DNA of 64,000 bases from an uncultured Lachnospiraceae bacterium (GTDB taxonomy: Bacteria; Bacillota; Clostridia; Lachnospirales; Lachnospiraceae), in contig CACZBW010000015.1 of the NCBI GenBank assembly GCA_902779575.1, positions 21,726 to 85,725 of the forward strand. The letters are read 5' to 3'. Positions within the stretch are counted from its first letter, which is position 1. Every line of letters starts with the position of its first letter. Below are positions 26,521-35,759 of this stretch, piece after piece. The position numbers were made by a program, and so were the translations under genes. The notes under the pieces are model-generated. The model was not told the DNA's origin. It searched no databases and was given only the letters and a program-made list of their open reading frames with translations.

Positions 26521-27558
26521 ATGAGTGTGATCGAAGTAAAACATCTGTCGAAGACCTTTCAGCAGAAAGACCTGAAGGTCGACGCGCTGAGTGATATCAA
26601 TCTCTCGATCGAGAAGGGTGACATATACGGAATTATCGGCATGTCCGGCGCCGGAAAGTCTACTCTTGTCAGGTGCCTGAATTTCCTGGAGAGACCCTCT
26701 GACGGACAGGTACTGATCGACGGCCAGGATCTAGGGGCTCTTGATGAGAAGCAGCTGCGCGCGCAGCGGATGAAGATCGCCATGATCTTCCAGAATTTTA
26801 ATCTTCTGATGCAGAAGAACGCGGTGGACAATATCATTTTCCCCCTTCAGATCCAGGGAAAACCGCGCAAAGAAGCCCGACAGAGAGCAAAGGAGCTGCT
26901 GGAGACGGTAGGGCTTGCGGATAAGGCGAAGAGTTATCCGAGCCAGCTTTCGGGCGGACAGCAGCAGAGGGTGGCGATCGCCCGGGCACTGGCCTGCGAT
27001 CCCAGCATCCTGCTCTGCGATGAGGCGACCAGCGCGCTGGATCCGCAGACGACGGAATCCATTCTGAACCTGCTCAAAGAGATTAACGAAAAGATGGGAA
27101 TCACGATCGTGATTATCACCCATCAGATGTCTGTTATCCAGAAGATCTGCAACAGGGTGGCCATCATCGAGAACGGTCATTTGGTCGAGCATGGGAATGT
27201 GGTGGATATCTTCAACCATCCCAAGTCCCGGGCAGCCCGCGAGCTGATCCTCAGGGATGCGACGGGCGGCGGCACTGCTTCCTTCGGAGAGAATGCCCAG
27301 GTGGATGAGATCCGGGAAGGGCAGAAGCTCAGGATCGTCTACTCGGCGAATTCCGCTTTTGAGCCCGTAATCGCGAACATGATCCTTCAGTTCGGACATC
27401 CGGTCAATATTCTCCGCGCGAATACGAAGAATGTCGGCGGTGTGGCAAAAGGAGACATGCTTCTTCAGCTGCCCGATGACAGGGAGCTTCGTTTCAAGAT
27501 GGAGGACTACCTGAAGGAAAAAGGCCTTGAGATCGAGGAGGTGGATGACGATGAATGA
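26521..27558 (+). CDS. metN: Methionine ABC transporter ATPase
   Basis: ATPase of the MetNIQ methionine uptake system, 345 residues. Walker A GMSGAGKS is at 40-47, with the signature LSGGQQQR, Walker B LLCDEATSALD and the switch His in IITHQ. After the ABC domain, residues from about 265 form the C-terminal NIL domain, which binds methionine for feedback inhibition in the family. It has a strong promoter and overlaps metI. Confidence 0.95.
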   Translation: MSVIEVKHLSKTFQQKDLKVDALSDINLSIEKGDIYGIIGMSGAGKSTLVRCLNFLERPSDGQVLIDGQDLGALDEKQLRAQRMKIAMIFQNFNLLMQKNAVDNIIFPLQIQGKPRKEARQRAKELLETVGLADKAKSYPSQLSGGQQQRVAIARALACDPSILLCDEATSALDPQTTESILNLLKEINEKMGITIVIITHQMSVIQKICNRVAIIENGHLVEHGNVVDIFNHPKSRAARELILRDATGGGTASFGENAQVDEIREGQKLRIVYSANSAFEPVIANMILQFGHPVNILRANTKNVGGVAKGDMLLQLPDDRELRFKMEDYLKEKGLEIEEVDDDE

Positions 27559-28207
27559 ACGGGTAATCCAGATGCTTGCGGAAGGAACGGTCGATACGGT
27601 CTACATGACTCTCGTCTCGACCCTGTTCGGCTATATCATTGGGCTTCCGGTCGGCGTGATCCTGACGGTATCGGATAAGGACGGCATAAAGCCGAACGCC
27701 GTTTTGTACCGGATTCTGGACGTGATCATCAATATCATGAGAAGTATTCCTTTCCTGATTCTGCTGATCCTCCTGATCCCCTTTACAAGGTTTCTCGTAG
27801 GCAAGAGTTACGGGACGACCGCTACGATCGTACCGCTGACGATCTCTGCGGCGCCTTACATTGCCCGTATGGTGGAGTCCTCCCTGAAGGAAGTCAGTCC
27901 GGGCGTGATTGAGGCGGCCAGGTCCATGGGCGCGTCCAACTGGACGATCGTTTTCAGAGTTCTTCTGGTCGAGGCAAAGACTTCTCTGATCGTCGGCGCG
28001 ACCATCACACTGGGAACCATCCTCGGCTATTCCGCCATGGCGGGAACCGTCGGCGGCGGAGGACTCGGCGATATCGCGATCCGTTACGGCTATAACCGCT
28101 GGCAGACGGATATTATGCTGATCACGGTTGCCCTTCTGGTCATCCTTTTCCAGATCTTCCAGATGATCGGCATGAAGATCGCAAGCGCTCTGGATCACAG
28201 GAAGTGA
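27551..28207 (+). CDS. metI: Methionine ABC transporter permease
   Basis: Permease of 218 residues with about five helices and the MetI-type EAA loop (EAARSMGASNWTIVFRVLL). GGAGG at 27537-27541 is 9 bases before ATG 27551, which overlaps the metN stop by 8 bases, so translation is coupled. Characteristic family segments are MRSIPFLILL and AGTVGGGGLGD. Confidence 0.94.
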   Translation: MNERVIQMLAEGTVDTVYMTLVSTLFGYIIGLPVGVILTVSDKDGIKPNAVLYRILDVIINIMRSIPFLILLILLIPFTRFLVGKSYGTTATIVPLTISAAPYIARMVESSLKEVSPGVIEAARSMGASNWTIVFRVLLVEAKTSLIVGATITLGTILGYSAMAGTVGGGGLGDIAIRYGYNRWQTDIMLITVALLVILFQIFQMIGMKIASALDHRK

Positions 28208-28286
28208 TCCGGCGCGGCTTTATCCGGTACACAGGAATCTTTATATAGACCTGAAAGGGTCTGCAGCTGACAGGAAATGGTATCGA

Positions 28287-28317
28287 AGCCTGCTATAGGT
28301 TTTTCCTATAGCAGGCT
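28287..28317. promoter_or_regulatory. Perfect 13-bp inverted repeat between metI and metQ (MET-box-like)
   Basis: AGCCTGCTATAGG (28287-28299) and its exact complement (28305-28317) flank TTTTT. The core 28294-28310 has the form TATAG-N7-CTATA over 17 bp, like the MET-box bound by LysR-type MetR/MtaR in streptococci. A related half-site TTTTCCTATA follows at 28322-28331, and a TATAAT box lies at 28357-28362. It could alternatively act as a partial terminator after metI. Confidence 0.55.
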
Positions 28318-28483
28318 CTAGTTTTCCTATATTAGCACTTTTCAGGGCAGAGCGTTATAATACTTTCCAGCAGCAGAAAACGGGGGACGGCACAGGATTC
28401 CCAGGCAGAATCCGCGCGGAAAGGCAGCCGGAAGGATGCCGGTTTTACTCCCAGGAAAGAGAAGAGAGAGAGGGTTGATAATT

Positions 28484-29329
28484 ATGACTAAGAAGATTTT
28501 AGCGGCAGTTCTGGCAGGCACGTTGGTTCTGGGAATTATGCCGATGGCCGCTTTTGCAGATGAGGCTGAGACGATTACGGTTGCCGCTTCCTCCACTCCC
28601 CACGCGGAGATCCTGGAGTTTGCGAAGCCGCTCCTTGCCGAGCAGGGTTATGACCTTCAGGTCACTGAATTCACGGATTATGTACAGCCGAACAATGTTG
28701 TCGACAGCGAAGAATTCGATGCGAACTATTTCCAGCATGTGAATTATCTGAATGCTTTCAATTCGGAGCACGGCACGAAGCTGGTCGACGCCGGTGAGAT
28801 CCATTACGAGCCGTTCGGCATCTACCCGGGCCAGAAAGCAAGTCTTGACGAGGTCGGGGAAGGCGACACCATCGCGGTTCCGAATGATACCACGAATGAA
28901 GCGCGCGCCCTGCTTCTTCTTGAGGCGAACGGCCTGATCACTCTGGCTGACGGCGTTGACATCACCGCTACAGTGAATGACATTGCCGAGAATCCGTACA
29001 ATCTTGAGATCGTTGAGTTTGACGCGCAGTCTGTCGCGAAGCATATCGATGAAGTCTCCTATGTCGTACTGAACGGCAACTATGCTCTTGAAGCAGGCCT
29101 GAACGCCGGAACCGACGCTCTGGCAGTGGAAGCAGCTGATTCTGCTGCGATCCAGCAGTATGTCAACGTGATCGCCGTCCATGAAGGCCACGAGAACGAT
29201 GAGAAGATCGTCGCCCTGGTTGAGACCCTGAAGTCCGACGAAGTTGTCAATTATATCAATGAGACCTACAACGGCGCAGTTGTTCCGTTCGTAGAGAGTG
29301 CAGAAGAGGCGGAGACCGAAGCTGAGTAA
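28484..29329 (+). CDS. metQ: Methionine ABC transporter binding protein (MetQ family)
   Basis: Substrate-binding protein of 281 residues in the NlpA/MetQ family. Signal peptide residues 1-25 end in AAFA. No lipobox cysteine is present, although MetQ proteins of Gram-positive bacteria are normally lipoproteins. Family segments include EFTDYVQPN, VNYLNAFNSEHG and AVPNDTTNEARALLLLEANGLI. The ATG at 28484 follows GAGAGGG. It is separated from metNI by a regulatory gap and may have its own promoter, giving higher output of the binding protein. Confidence 0.93.
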   Translation: MTKKILAAVLAGTLVLGIMPMAAFADEAETITVAASSTPHAEILEFAKPLLAEQGYDLQVTEFTDYVQPNNVVDSEEFDANYFQHVNYLNAFNSEHGTKLVDAGEIHYEPFGIYPGQKASLDEVGEGDTIAVPNDTTNEARALLLLEANGLITLADGVDITATVNDIAENPYNLEIVEFDAQSVAKHIDEVSYVVLNGNYALEAGLNAGTDALAVEAADSAAIQQYVNVIAVHEGHENDEKIVALVETLKSDEVVNYINETYNGAVVPFVESAEEAETEAE

Positions 29330-29433
29330 GCGTAAGGAAGATCCGGCGGCACTGTTTTTACAGTATTGTTTCCGGAGAAGCAAAGGGCGCTTCTCCGTGT
29401 AAAAGCCATATGATCCTTCATTTATCGGTGAGC

Positions 29434-29464
29434 AGGGCCAGCGTATCAACGCTGGCCCTTGTTC
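29434..29464 (+). terminator. Terminator after metQ
   Basis: An 11-bp stem AGGGCCAGCGT (29434-29444) with ACGCTGGCCCT (29449-29459), a 4-base loop and a TTGTT tail. The rest of 29330-29630 shows no gene. Confidence 0.8.
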
Positions 29465-29630
29465 CTTGAATTGCGAAGCGAAAGCGCAGCCAGCATATGA
29501 ATAGGAAAAAAGCAGCGGCCGGCTGAAGCGGACAATCCCTGCCGGATGCAGGTGCAGACGTACAGATTCCCAGAGTCAGACATATCGAAAGAAACCGTTT
29601 TTAAACATATCGAAATCGGACGATCAGAAG

Positions 29631-30680
29631 ATGATACGAACTATTGAATACCGGATCGGAAGGGCGGATCTCCCGGAACAGGGGCAGGGCCCGACAGTAA
29701 ATGAATATCTGAGAAAACGGGCTTACTCCAGGCATCTGATGACATATCTCAGGCATCATGAGGATACGCTGACCGTCAACGGAAGAAGCGTTTTTACCAA
29801 TTACCGTCTGGCAGAGGGAGATGTCGTCCGGATCCGCTTTACCGATGAGGTCCGTTCGGTCGGCATTATTCCTGTTCCTCTTCCTCTGGATATCTGCTAT
29901 GAGGATGAGGATATCCTCGTGGTCAACAAACCTCCGTTTCTGCCGATCCAGCCTTCCCTGGGGCATCCGGAGAGAACCCTGGGCAACGCTGTGGCGGCTT
30001 ACTATGAAGAGCAGGGGATTCCTTTTGTCTACCGCTGCGTCAACCGTCTGGACCGCAATACAAGCGGTCTTACGATCATCGCAAAAAACATGGCCAGTTC
30101 TGCCATACTGTATGATCAGATGAAGAGCCGGGAAATCCACAGGACCTACCTGGCAGTTGTACATGGGAAACTGGAAGCGGCCATATACAGGGAGGATGAA
30201 AGCGGAGGAACCATGTGTATGAGCAGGACGGAAGGGGAGACGGGAACAATCGATCTTCCTATTGCCCGCAGACAGGTCTCGCTGATTGAACGATGTGTGG
30301 ATTTCGAAAAAGGACAGAGATCCGTTACCCATTACCGGAGGGTCACGGGAGAGATGGCGTCCGGCGTTTTTGCGGGCTGTCAGATTCCGGAAGACTGGGA
30401 GGGGTATGATCCGGAAAAGGATCTGACAGCCGTCGCGGTTCAGCTTGAGACCGGAAGAACTCACCAGATCAGGGTGCATATGTCCTATATCGGACATCCG
30501 CTTGTGGGGGATACGCTCTACGGGGAAAGCATGCGGGATTATATGATCCGGCAGGCCCTGCATTCCTGGAAGCTCGATTTCATCCATCCGGTCAGCCGCA
30601 GCAGGATGCATCTGGAAGCGCCGCTTCCTGAAGATATGAGGCAGTTGTTTATGCAGAGTAAAAACAGGCTGCAGCTTTGA
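29631..30680 (+). CDS. RluA-family pseudouridine synthase
   Basis: RNA pseudouridine synthase of 349 residues. An S4-like N-terminal segment (TLTVNGR, about 40-60) precedes the catalytic domain, in which RLDRNTSG holds the catalytic Asp141. The GRTHQIRVHMSYIGHPLVGDTLYG block confirms the RluA family. The target base in rRNA or tRNA cannot be assigned. It is a single gene between two terminators, with a weak RBS. Confidence 0.92.
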   Translation: MIRTIEYRIGRADLPEQGQGPTVNEYLRKRAYSRHLMTYLRHHEDTLTVNGRSVFTNYRLAEGDVVRIRFTDEVRSVGIIPVPLPLDICYEDEDILVVNKPPFLPIQPSLGHPERTLGNAVAAYYEEQGIPFVYRCVNRLDRNTSGLTIIAKNMASSAILYDQMKSREIHRTYLAVVHGKLEAAIYREDESGGTMCMSRTEGETGTIDLPIARRQVSLIERCVDFEKGQRSVTHYRRVTGEMASGVFAGCQIPEDWEGYDPEKDLTAVAVQLETGRTHQIRVHMSYIGHPLVGDTLYGESMRDYMIRQALHSWKLDFIHPVSRSRMHLEAPLPEDMRQLFMQSKNRLQL

Positions 30681-30694
30681 TTAGCTGCAGCCTG
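30665..30694 (-). terminator. Terminator of the pot operon (overlaps rluA-like stop)
   Basis: A perfect 12-bp stem CAGGCTGCAGCT (30665-30676) with its complement (30683-30694). On the minus strand it is followed by TTTTT, making a good terminator for the polyamine operon. The stop codon of the plus-strand pseudouridine synthase lies in the loop. Confidence 0.8.
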
Positions 30695-30737
30695 CTGTGT
30701 CTGATATTCCGGGAAACGGCCGCGGCCGTTTCTTTCA

Positions 30738-31790
30738 TCAGTAGGATTTTACCTTGTCCCAATATTCATTGTAAAGCGCGTCGCCTTCCTCGCCGATGTA
30801 GACGAAAACCTGGGAATTGGCAAGCATCTCTTCCGTCGGGAACGCAATAGTCGACTCACGGATCTCTTCATCTTCGATCAGTTCGCGGGCTGCCTTGTTG
30901 GGCGTGGAGTAGGTGATATAATCGAAATTGCGCAGGGCAATGTCGCCGCGGCAGAGGAAATCGAGGAATTTCTCTGCATTTTCCACATTTTTCGCATTTT
31001 TCGGGATGACCCAGCTGTCGATCCAGACGTTGGTGCCTTCCTTCGGAATGACGTATTCAAGGTTCTCATTTTCACGCTGGGTGTAAATGGCTTCGCCGGA
31101 GTAGATTACGCCAAGGGCTGCTTCCTCCCCGATCATCTTGTCACGGACCTGGTCGATGACGTAAGCCTGGACAAGGGGCTTCTGATCCATCAGCAGCTGC
31201 GCCGCCGCAGCGATCTCATCTTCATTGACAGTATTGATATCATAGCCGAGCATCTTTTCCGGAATCATAAAAGCATCGCGGACAGAATCCTGCATAAGGA
31301 TGTCGTCTGCGTATTTCTCATTCCAGAGGATTTCCCAGGAATCGACGGGGTCATCCACCATGGTGGTGTTGTAAAGGATTCCGACGGTTCCCCAGCAGTA
31401 GGGGATGGAGTATTTGTTTTCCGGGTCGAAGCCTTTTGACTGCTCGATGTATTTTTCGTCTATGTTGGCGTAATTCGGGATGTGGTCGAAATTGATCGGC
31501 TGCAGCATGTCATTGGCCAGCATCTTGGAAATCATATAATCGGAAGGACAGATCAGGTCATACTGCGCAGCGCCGGCCGCAACCTTCGGGTACATGATCT
31601 CATTGGTCTCGAATTCTTCGTAGACAACCTTGATTCCGGTCTCTTTTTCAAAATCCGCGATCACATCCGGATCCATATATTCTCCCCAGTTGTAGACGAC
31701 AACCTCTTCCTTGTCTTTTGCCTGTGCGACAGAAGCGGGAAAAACGGGAAGTACGGCTGCAAGCAGCGCAAGTGCAAGCATTTTTTTCAT
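30738..31790 (-). CDS. potD: Spermidine/putrescine-binding protein
   Basis: Polyamine-binding protein of 350 residues, PotD/PotF family. The mature start has the typical VVVYNWGEYMDPDV, and polyamine-site regions such as CPSDYMISKML and the WGTVGILYNTT segment follow. A signal peptide covers 1-24 and, as in metQ here, has no lipobox Cys. ATG 31790 follows AAGGAGG by 9 bases. It is the last gene of the minus-strand potABCD operon. Confidence 0.94.
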   Translation of the reverse strand: MKKMLALALLAAVLPVFPASVAQAKDKEEVVVYNWGEYMDPDVIADFEKETGIKVVYEEFETNEIMYPKVAAGAAQYDLICPSDYMISKMLANDMLQPINFDHIPNYANIDEKYIEQSKGFDPENKYSIPYCWGTVGILYNTTMVDDPVDSWEILWNEKYADDILMQDSVRDAFMIPEKMLGYDINTVNEDEIAAAAQLLMDQKPLVQAYVIDQVRDKMIGEEAALGVIYSGEAIYTQRENENLEYVIPKEGTNVWIDSWVIPKNAKNVENAEKFLDFLCRGDIALRNFDYITYSTPNKAARELIEDEEIRESTIAFPTEEMLANSQVFVYIGEEGDALYNEYWDKVKSY

Positions 31791-31910
31791 GTGGGCATCC
31801 TCCTTGAAAATGAAAATGTTTCGCTGCAGGTCTCCCTGCTGTCTGAAGAAATCTATATCCGGGCGGGCAGCCTCAGAGGCGGCCGCCTTTCGCAACCTGT
31901 GTGAGAGTTA

Positions 31911-32711
31911 TTACGCCTTCTTTTCGCTGCCCGGAAGATGGTTCAGGATCAGCAGAAGCAGCAGCACACTTGCAAAGATCAGCGTGGACAGAGCGTACAT
32001 CTCAGGCTTGATCCCCTTGCGGACCTCTGTGTAGATCTTCGTGGAGAGGGTATCGAATCCGGGCCCTTTTACAAAGTGGGTAATTACGAAATCATCCAGA
32101 GAGAGTGTGAAGGCCAGAAGAAAACCTGAAAGAACGCCGGGCATGATATCCGGCAGAATCACCTTCCTGAAGGCCAGGAAGCGGGAAGCTCCCAGGTCGA
32201 GAGCCGCCTCATAGGTGCTGATATTGATCTGCCTGAGCTTCGGCAGGATCGACAGAACCGTATAGGGCAGGTTGAAGGTGATATGGCCGATCAGTACGGT
32301 CCAGAAACCGAATTCAACGCCGAGCCCCATATGAGAGAGCAGCTGCCCGGCTGCGATAAAAAGCAGCATCAGGGAGATACCGGTTACGATCTCCGCATTG
32401 AGCATGGGAATATTCAGGGCGCTCAGGACAACCGTGCGCCTGTTCTTTTTCATCGCGTTCAGGGAAATGGCTGCTGTCAGGCCGAGCAGGGTCGATATCA
32501 GGGCGGAAAGAACCGCGATGGTCAGTGTGTTTCTCAGGGCGCTCATAATCGCCTGGTCCCGGAACATCGCAAAGTACCATTTTAAAGTCCATCCGCCCCA
32601 TTTTGCCCTGGTTTTGGAATTATTAAAGCTGAAAATGATCAGCACCGCGATCGGCGCGTAAAGCAGGATAAATATGAATGCCAGATAGAGTCTGGACAGA
32701 AACTTTTTCAT
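31911..32711 (-). CDS. potC: Spermidine/putrescine permease
   Basis: Inner permease of 266 residues with six helices. The EAA-type loop is AALDLGASRFLAFRKVILPDIMPG. It has the FSFNNSK segment typical of PotC after the first helix. It lies between potB and potD, with a GAGGA ribosome site. Confidence 0.94.
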   Translation of the reverse strand: MKKFLSRLYLAFIFILLYAPIAVLIIFSFNNSKTRAKWGGWTLKWYFAMFRDQAIMSALRNTLTIAVLSALISTLLGLTAAISLNAMKKNRRTVVLSALNIPMLNAEIVTGISLMLLFIAAGQLLSHMGLGVEFGFWTVLIGHITFNLPYTVLSILPKLRQINISTYEAALDLGASRFLAFRKVILPDIMPGVLSGFLLAFTLSLDDFVITHFVKGPGFDTLSTKIYTEVRKGIKPEMYALSTLIFASVLLLLLILNHLPGSEKKA

Positions 32712-32761
32712 CGCGCAATCCTCGAATCATGAATGAGATATCTTAAGCCGGGATACCGTTT

Positions 32762-33586
32762 TTACAGGACCACCTGTTCTCCGCCGCTCTTGTCATAATG
32801 CTGCATAACGGCCATGGAGATCAGGATGAAGACCATAAGCACAAGGCTCATGCCGCTTCCCACATTCCAGTCCCCGACCTGGGTAAACTGCCGCTCGATG
32901 ACATTTCCGATCAGAAGGACCTTGGAACCTCCGAGGAAGTCGCTGATGACGAAGGTCGTCAGAGCCGGGACAAATACCATCGTGATGCCGGAGATCATGC
33001 CCGGAACCGTCAGCGGGAAGATTACCTTCCAGAAAGTCTGAAAACGGTTTGCGCCCAGATCATATGCGGCATTGATGACATTCTGGTCGATCTTCTCCAG
33101 CGCGTTGTAGATCGGGAGAAGCATGAAGGGCAGAAAGTCGTAGATCATGCCGAGGGCGATCGCGTAAGGCGTATTGATGATCCGCAGCTCGGGCAGATGC
33201 AGAAAGCGCAGGGCGACATTGATGACGCCGTTGCGTTCCAGCAGGGTCTGCCAGGCAAGGATGCGGAGAAGGGAATTCATCCACATCGGGATAATAAAGA
33301 TCGTTACGATGAAACCGGTCGCGTTGACTTTTGTGCCGGTCAGGATCAGCGCCAGGGGATAAGCCATGACAAGGCAGATCCCTGTAGCGATGAGGGAGAG
33401 CAGCAGGGAGAGCCAGAGCGCCTTCAGGCGTTCCGGGGTTCCCATCTGGGCGATATTGCTCAGGGTAAATGCTCCGCTTGTATCCGTGAGACCGTAATAT
33501 ACGATCATCAGAAGGGGAATGATGATAAATGCTGCCGTCCAGAATAAATAGGGACCGGAGAGCAGAACATGCTTCTGTTTTTTCAT
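32762..33586 (-). CDS. potB: Spermidine/putrescine permease
   Basis: Permease partner of 274 residues with six helices and an EAA loop (AAYDLGANRFQTFWKVIFPLTVPG). ATG 33586 is preceded by AGAGGA; the frame is open upstream without a better start. It is co-transcribed with potA upstream and potC downstream. Confidence 0.94.
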   Translation of the reverse strand: MKKQKHVLLSGPYLFWTAAFIIIPLLMIVYYGLTDTSGAFTLSNIAQMGTPERLKALWLSLLLSLIATGICLVMAYPLALILTGTKVNATGFIVTIFIIPMWMNSLLRILAWQTLLERNGVINVALRFLHLPELRIINTPYAIALGMIYDFLPFMLLPIYNALEKIDQNVINAAYDLGANRFQTFWKVIFPLTVPGMISGITMVFVPALTTFVISDFLGGSKVLLIGNVIERQFTQVGDWNVGSGMSLVLMVFILISMAVMQHYDKSGGEQVVL

Positions 33587-33718
33587 GACAAATATCCTCT
33601 GAATCTCACTGAGGCAGCCTCCACCCGCTTCTGCCACATGCCGTCTTCCGGCTGCTCTGCGGTGTTCCGCGGCGGGCTTATCTGAACCTCAGATCCGGCT
33701 TATCCATTCTCCTAACCT

Positions 33719-34858
33719 TTATATGGTCTCAAATTCAAGGGCTTTCTCGTCATCGGATTCCGGCTTGTTCATAATCTGGATGTTAAAGGGATCCATGGTC
33801 ATGAATACACGGCCGCCGACGGGGAACATACGGGTGGAATGAACCAGCCACTCGAATCCCGCGGCTTCGACGGTCATCTCATAGTGAACGCCCTTGAAGA
33901 TCAGGTGCGTCACGACGCCTTCCAGACGGCCAGGATTGAGCTTCGCGGCACGGGCGGCGGCATCCTCATATTCCGCGCTGCCGGGACCCTCGTTGTCCGG
34001 GATGGAGAAGAGCTTCACATCTTCCGGGCGGATCACGACGTCAACCGGATTGTTGGAACCAAAGCCGGAGTCCACGCAGTCAAAGCGCATGCCCAGGATT
34101 TCCACCAGCTTATCCTGGATCATAATGCCGCCAAGAATGTTCGAATCGCCGATGAAGTCAGCCACAAAAGCGTTCTGCGGCTCATTGTAGATATCCTCGG
34201 GCGTACCGATCTGCTGGATATAGCCCTGATTCATGACGACGATCGTATCAGACATGGTCAGGGCTTCTTCCTGATCGTGGGTGACATAGATGAAGGTGAT
34301 GCCCAGCTCATTTTTCAGGCGGATCAGTTCGTACTGCATATCCTGGCGCATCTTGAGGTCCAGGGCGCCGAGGGGCTCGTCCAGAAGAAGGACCTTGGGC
34401 TCGTTGACGATTGCCCTGGCGATGGCGATACGCTGCTGCTGGCCGCCGGACAGGGAGTCGGGCATACGTTTCTCAAACCCTTCGAGATTGACGAGCTTCA
34501 GAGCGTAACGGATCTTGTCCTGGATATATTCCTCGGATTTTTTCCGGATCTTCAGGCCGAACGCGATGTTTTCCGCGATTGTCATGTGGCTGAAGAGAGC
34601 ATATTTCTGAAAGACGGTGTTCAGCTGACGCTTGTTTGCTGCCAGATCGGTGATATCTTTCCCATCAAAAATAACCCGTCCTTTATCCGGCTTTTCAAAG
34701 CCGCCCAGGATGCGGAGTATGGTCGTCTTGCCGCAGCCGCTGGGGCCAAGGAGGGTCAGGAATTCATTTTCTCTGATATAAAGATTGAAATCATCGAGGA
34801 CCGTCTGGCCGTCGAAGCTTTTTGTGATGTGCTGCATGTCAATCAGTCTGTTGCTCAT
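33719..34858 (-). CDS. potA: Spermidine/putrescine transporter ATPase
   Basis: ATPase of 379 residues. Walker A GPSGCGKT is at about 38-45, the signature LSGGQQQR, Walker B LLLDEPLGALD and the switch His in VTHDQ. The C-terminal TOBE domain (about 285-365) is typical of PotA and related import ATPases. It leads the potABCD operon, downstream of the XRE-cupin regulator. Confidence 0.95.
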   Translation of the reverse strand: MSNRLIDMQHITKSFDGQTVLDDFNLYIRENEFLTLLGPSGCGKTTILRILGGFEKPDKGRVIFDGKDITDLAANKRQLNTVFQKYALFSHMTIAENIAFGLKIRKKSEEYIQDKIRYALKLVNLEGFEKRMPDSLSGGQQQRIAIARAIVNEPKVLLLDEPLGALDLKMRQDMQYELIRLKNELGITFIYVTHDQEEALTMSDTIVVMNQGYIQQIGTPEDIYNEPQNAFVADFIGDSNILGGIMIQDKLVEILGMRFDCVDSGFGSNNPVDVVIRPEDVKLFSIPDNEGPGSAEYEDAAARAAKLNPGRLEGVVTHLIFKGVHYEMTVEAAGFEWLVHSTRMFPVGGRVFMTMDPFNIQIMNKPESDDEKALEFETI

Positions 34859-34958
34859 GACTCGAATCCTCTTGCCGAAATGGGAGGTATAATCCCATCG
34901 CTTTTGTCTGAAATTCTGAAAGATACTTCGAATGCACTCAGCCGTTTCTGAAAAGCTT

Positions 34959-35495
34959 TCAGAAATTGGGCGGGGCGCATACCCAGATAAACACGGCTCC
35001 GGCTTTCCCGGATGCCTCTATATAATGGCGGACGCCTCCTTTAAAATAGAAGGATTCTCCCCGTCTGGCCTTATACTGCTGCTGTCCCAGATGGATCGTG
35101 ACAGAACCCGACAGGACATAACCGAAAAGTTCGCCTTCATGCGGACTGTACTGGTAAGTGCTTCCGCCCGGCTTCAGGGTGACGCGCAGCGGCTCCATCA
35201 TATTCTTCTGGGCATTCGGAATGATCCACTCGGTTTTGTTCCCAAGGTCGTCGATCTTTTCAAAATAATCCGAATCATTGAAAACAACCTGCGTGTCCTT
35301 TTCATCATTAAAGAACTCCCGCAAATCCGTTCCCAGGGCCTGGAGAATATCCACCAGGGTGGCAATGGAAGGGGAGGTCAGATCCCGTTCGACCTGGGAA
35401 ATGAAGCTTTTTGACAATTCTGTCCGGTCGGCAAGTTCTTCCTGCGTCAGCATCTTTTCCTGTCGAAGTCTTTTTATTTTTCTGCCAATCTCCAT
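34959..35495 (-). CDS. XRE-cupin transcriptional regulator
   Basis: Regulator of 178 residues with an N-terminal XRE helix-turn-helix (LTQEELADRTELSKSFISQVE, about 15-36) and a C-terminal cupin domain (about 105-175, with YSPHEGELFGYVLSG and the ESFYFKGGVRHYI box). Regulators of this build, such as PuuR, control polyamine genes. It sits directly upstream of potABCD in the same direction. Two palindromes in its promoter region suggest autoregulation. Confidence 0.9.
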   Translation of the reverse strand: MEIGRKIKRLRQEKMLTQEELADRTELSKSFISQVERDLTSPSIATLVDILQALGTDLREFFNDEKDTQVVFNDSDYFEKIDDLGNKTEWIIPNAQKNMMEPLRVTLKPGGSTYQYSPHEGELFGYVLSGSVTIHLGQQQYKARRGESFYFKGGVRHYIEASGKAGAVFIWVCAPPNF

Positions 35496-35580
35496 ACGTC
35501 ACACTTTCTGCGTTCCGTGTTTACAAATTCTGAACAAAAAATTCAGCAGCATACGTGCAGTTTAAAAAAAATGTACCAAA

Positions 35581-35640
35581 AGTTCAGTAAAACTAAACTG
35601 CCGACAAGAATGATTATACGGAATATACAGGCAGTGTCAA
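35581..35640 (-). promoter_or_regulatory. Promoter and operator of the XRE-cupin/pot operon
   Basis: On the minus strand TTGACA (complement of 35635-35640) and TATAAT (complement of 35613-35618) have a 16-base spacer. Just downstream lies a near-perfect palindrome AGTTCAGT-AAA-ACTAAACT at 35581-35599, placed as an operator. A second dyad, CTGAA-N7-TTCAG, lies at about 35530-35546. Confidence 0.7.
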
Positions 35641-35696
35641 CATCTTTCTGAAAGAACCGGACAGTAAATTTGCGGGCCTTTTTGCCTTTTTCTTGG

Positions 35697-35725
35697 TTTA
35701 CACCTTCGGGGCATGATGATATGAT
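35697..35725 (+). promoter_or_regulatory. Promoter of the GT-C-like gene
   Basis: TTTACA (35697-35702) and TATGAT (35720-35725) are separated by 17 bases, 35 bases before the start codon. Confidence 0.7.
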
Positions 35726-35759
35726 GAACGGGAGTATTTTACAGGATGGAGCATGATTT

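Noticed and set aside
28208-28483. SAM (S-box) riboswitch before metQ
   Set aside because: The conserved S-box core is absent; the only strong structure is the MET-box-like dyad.
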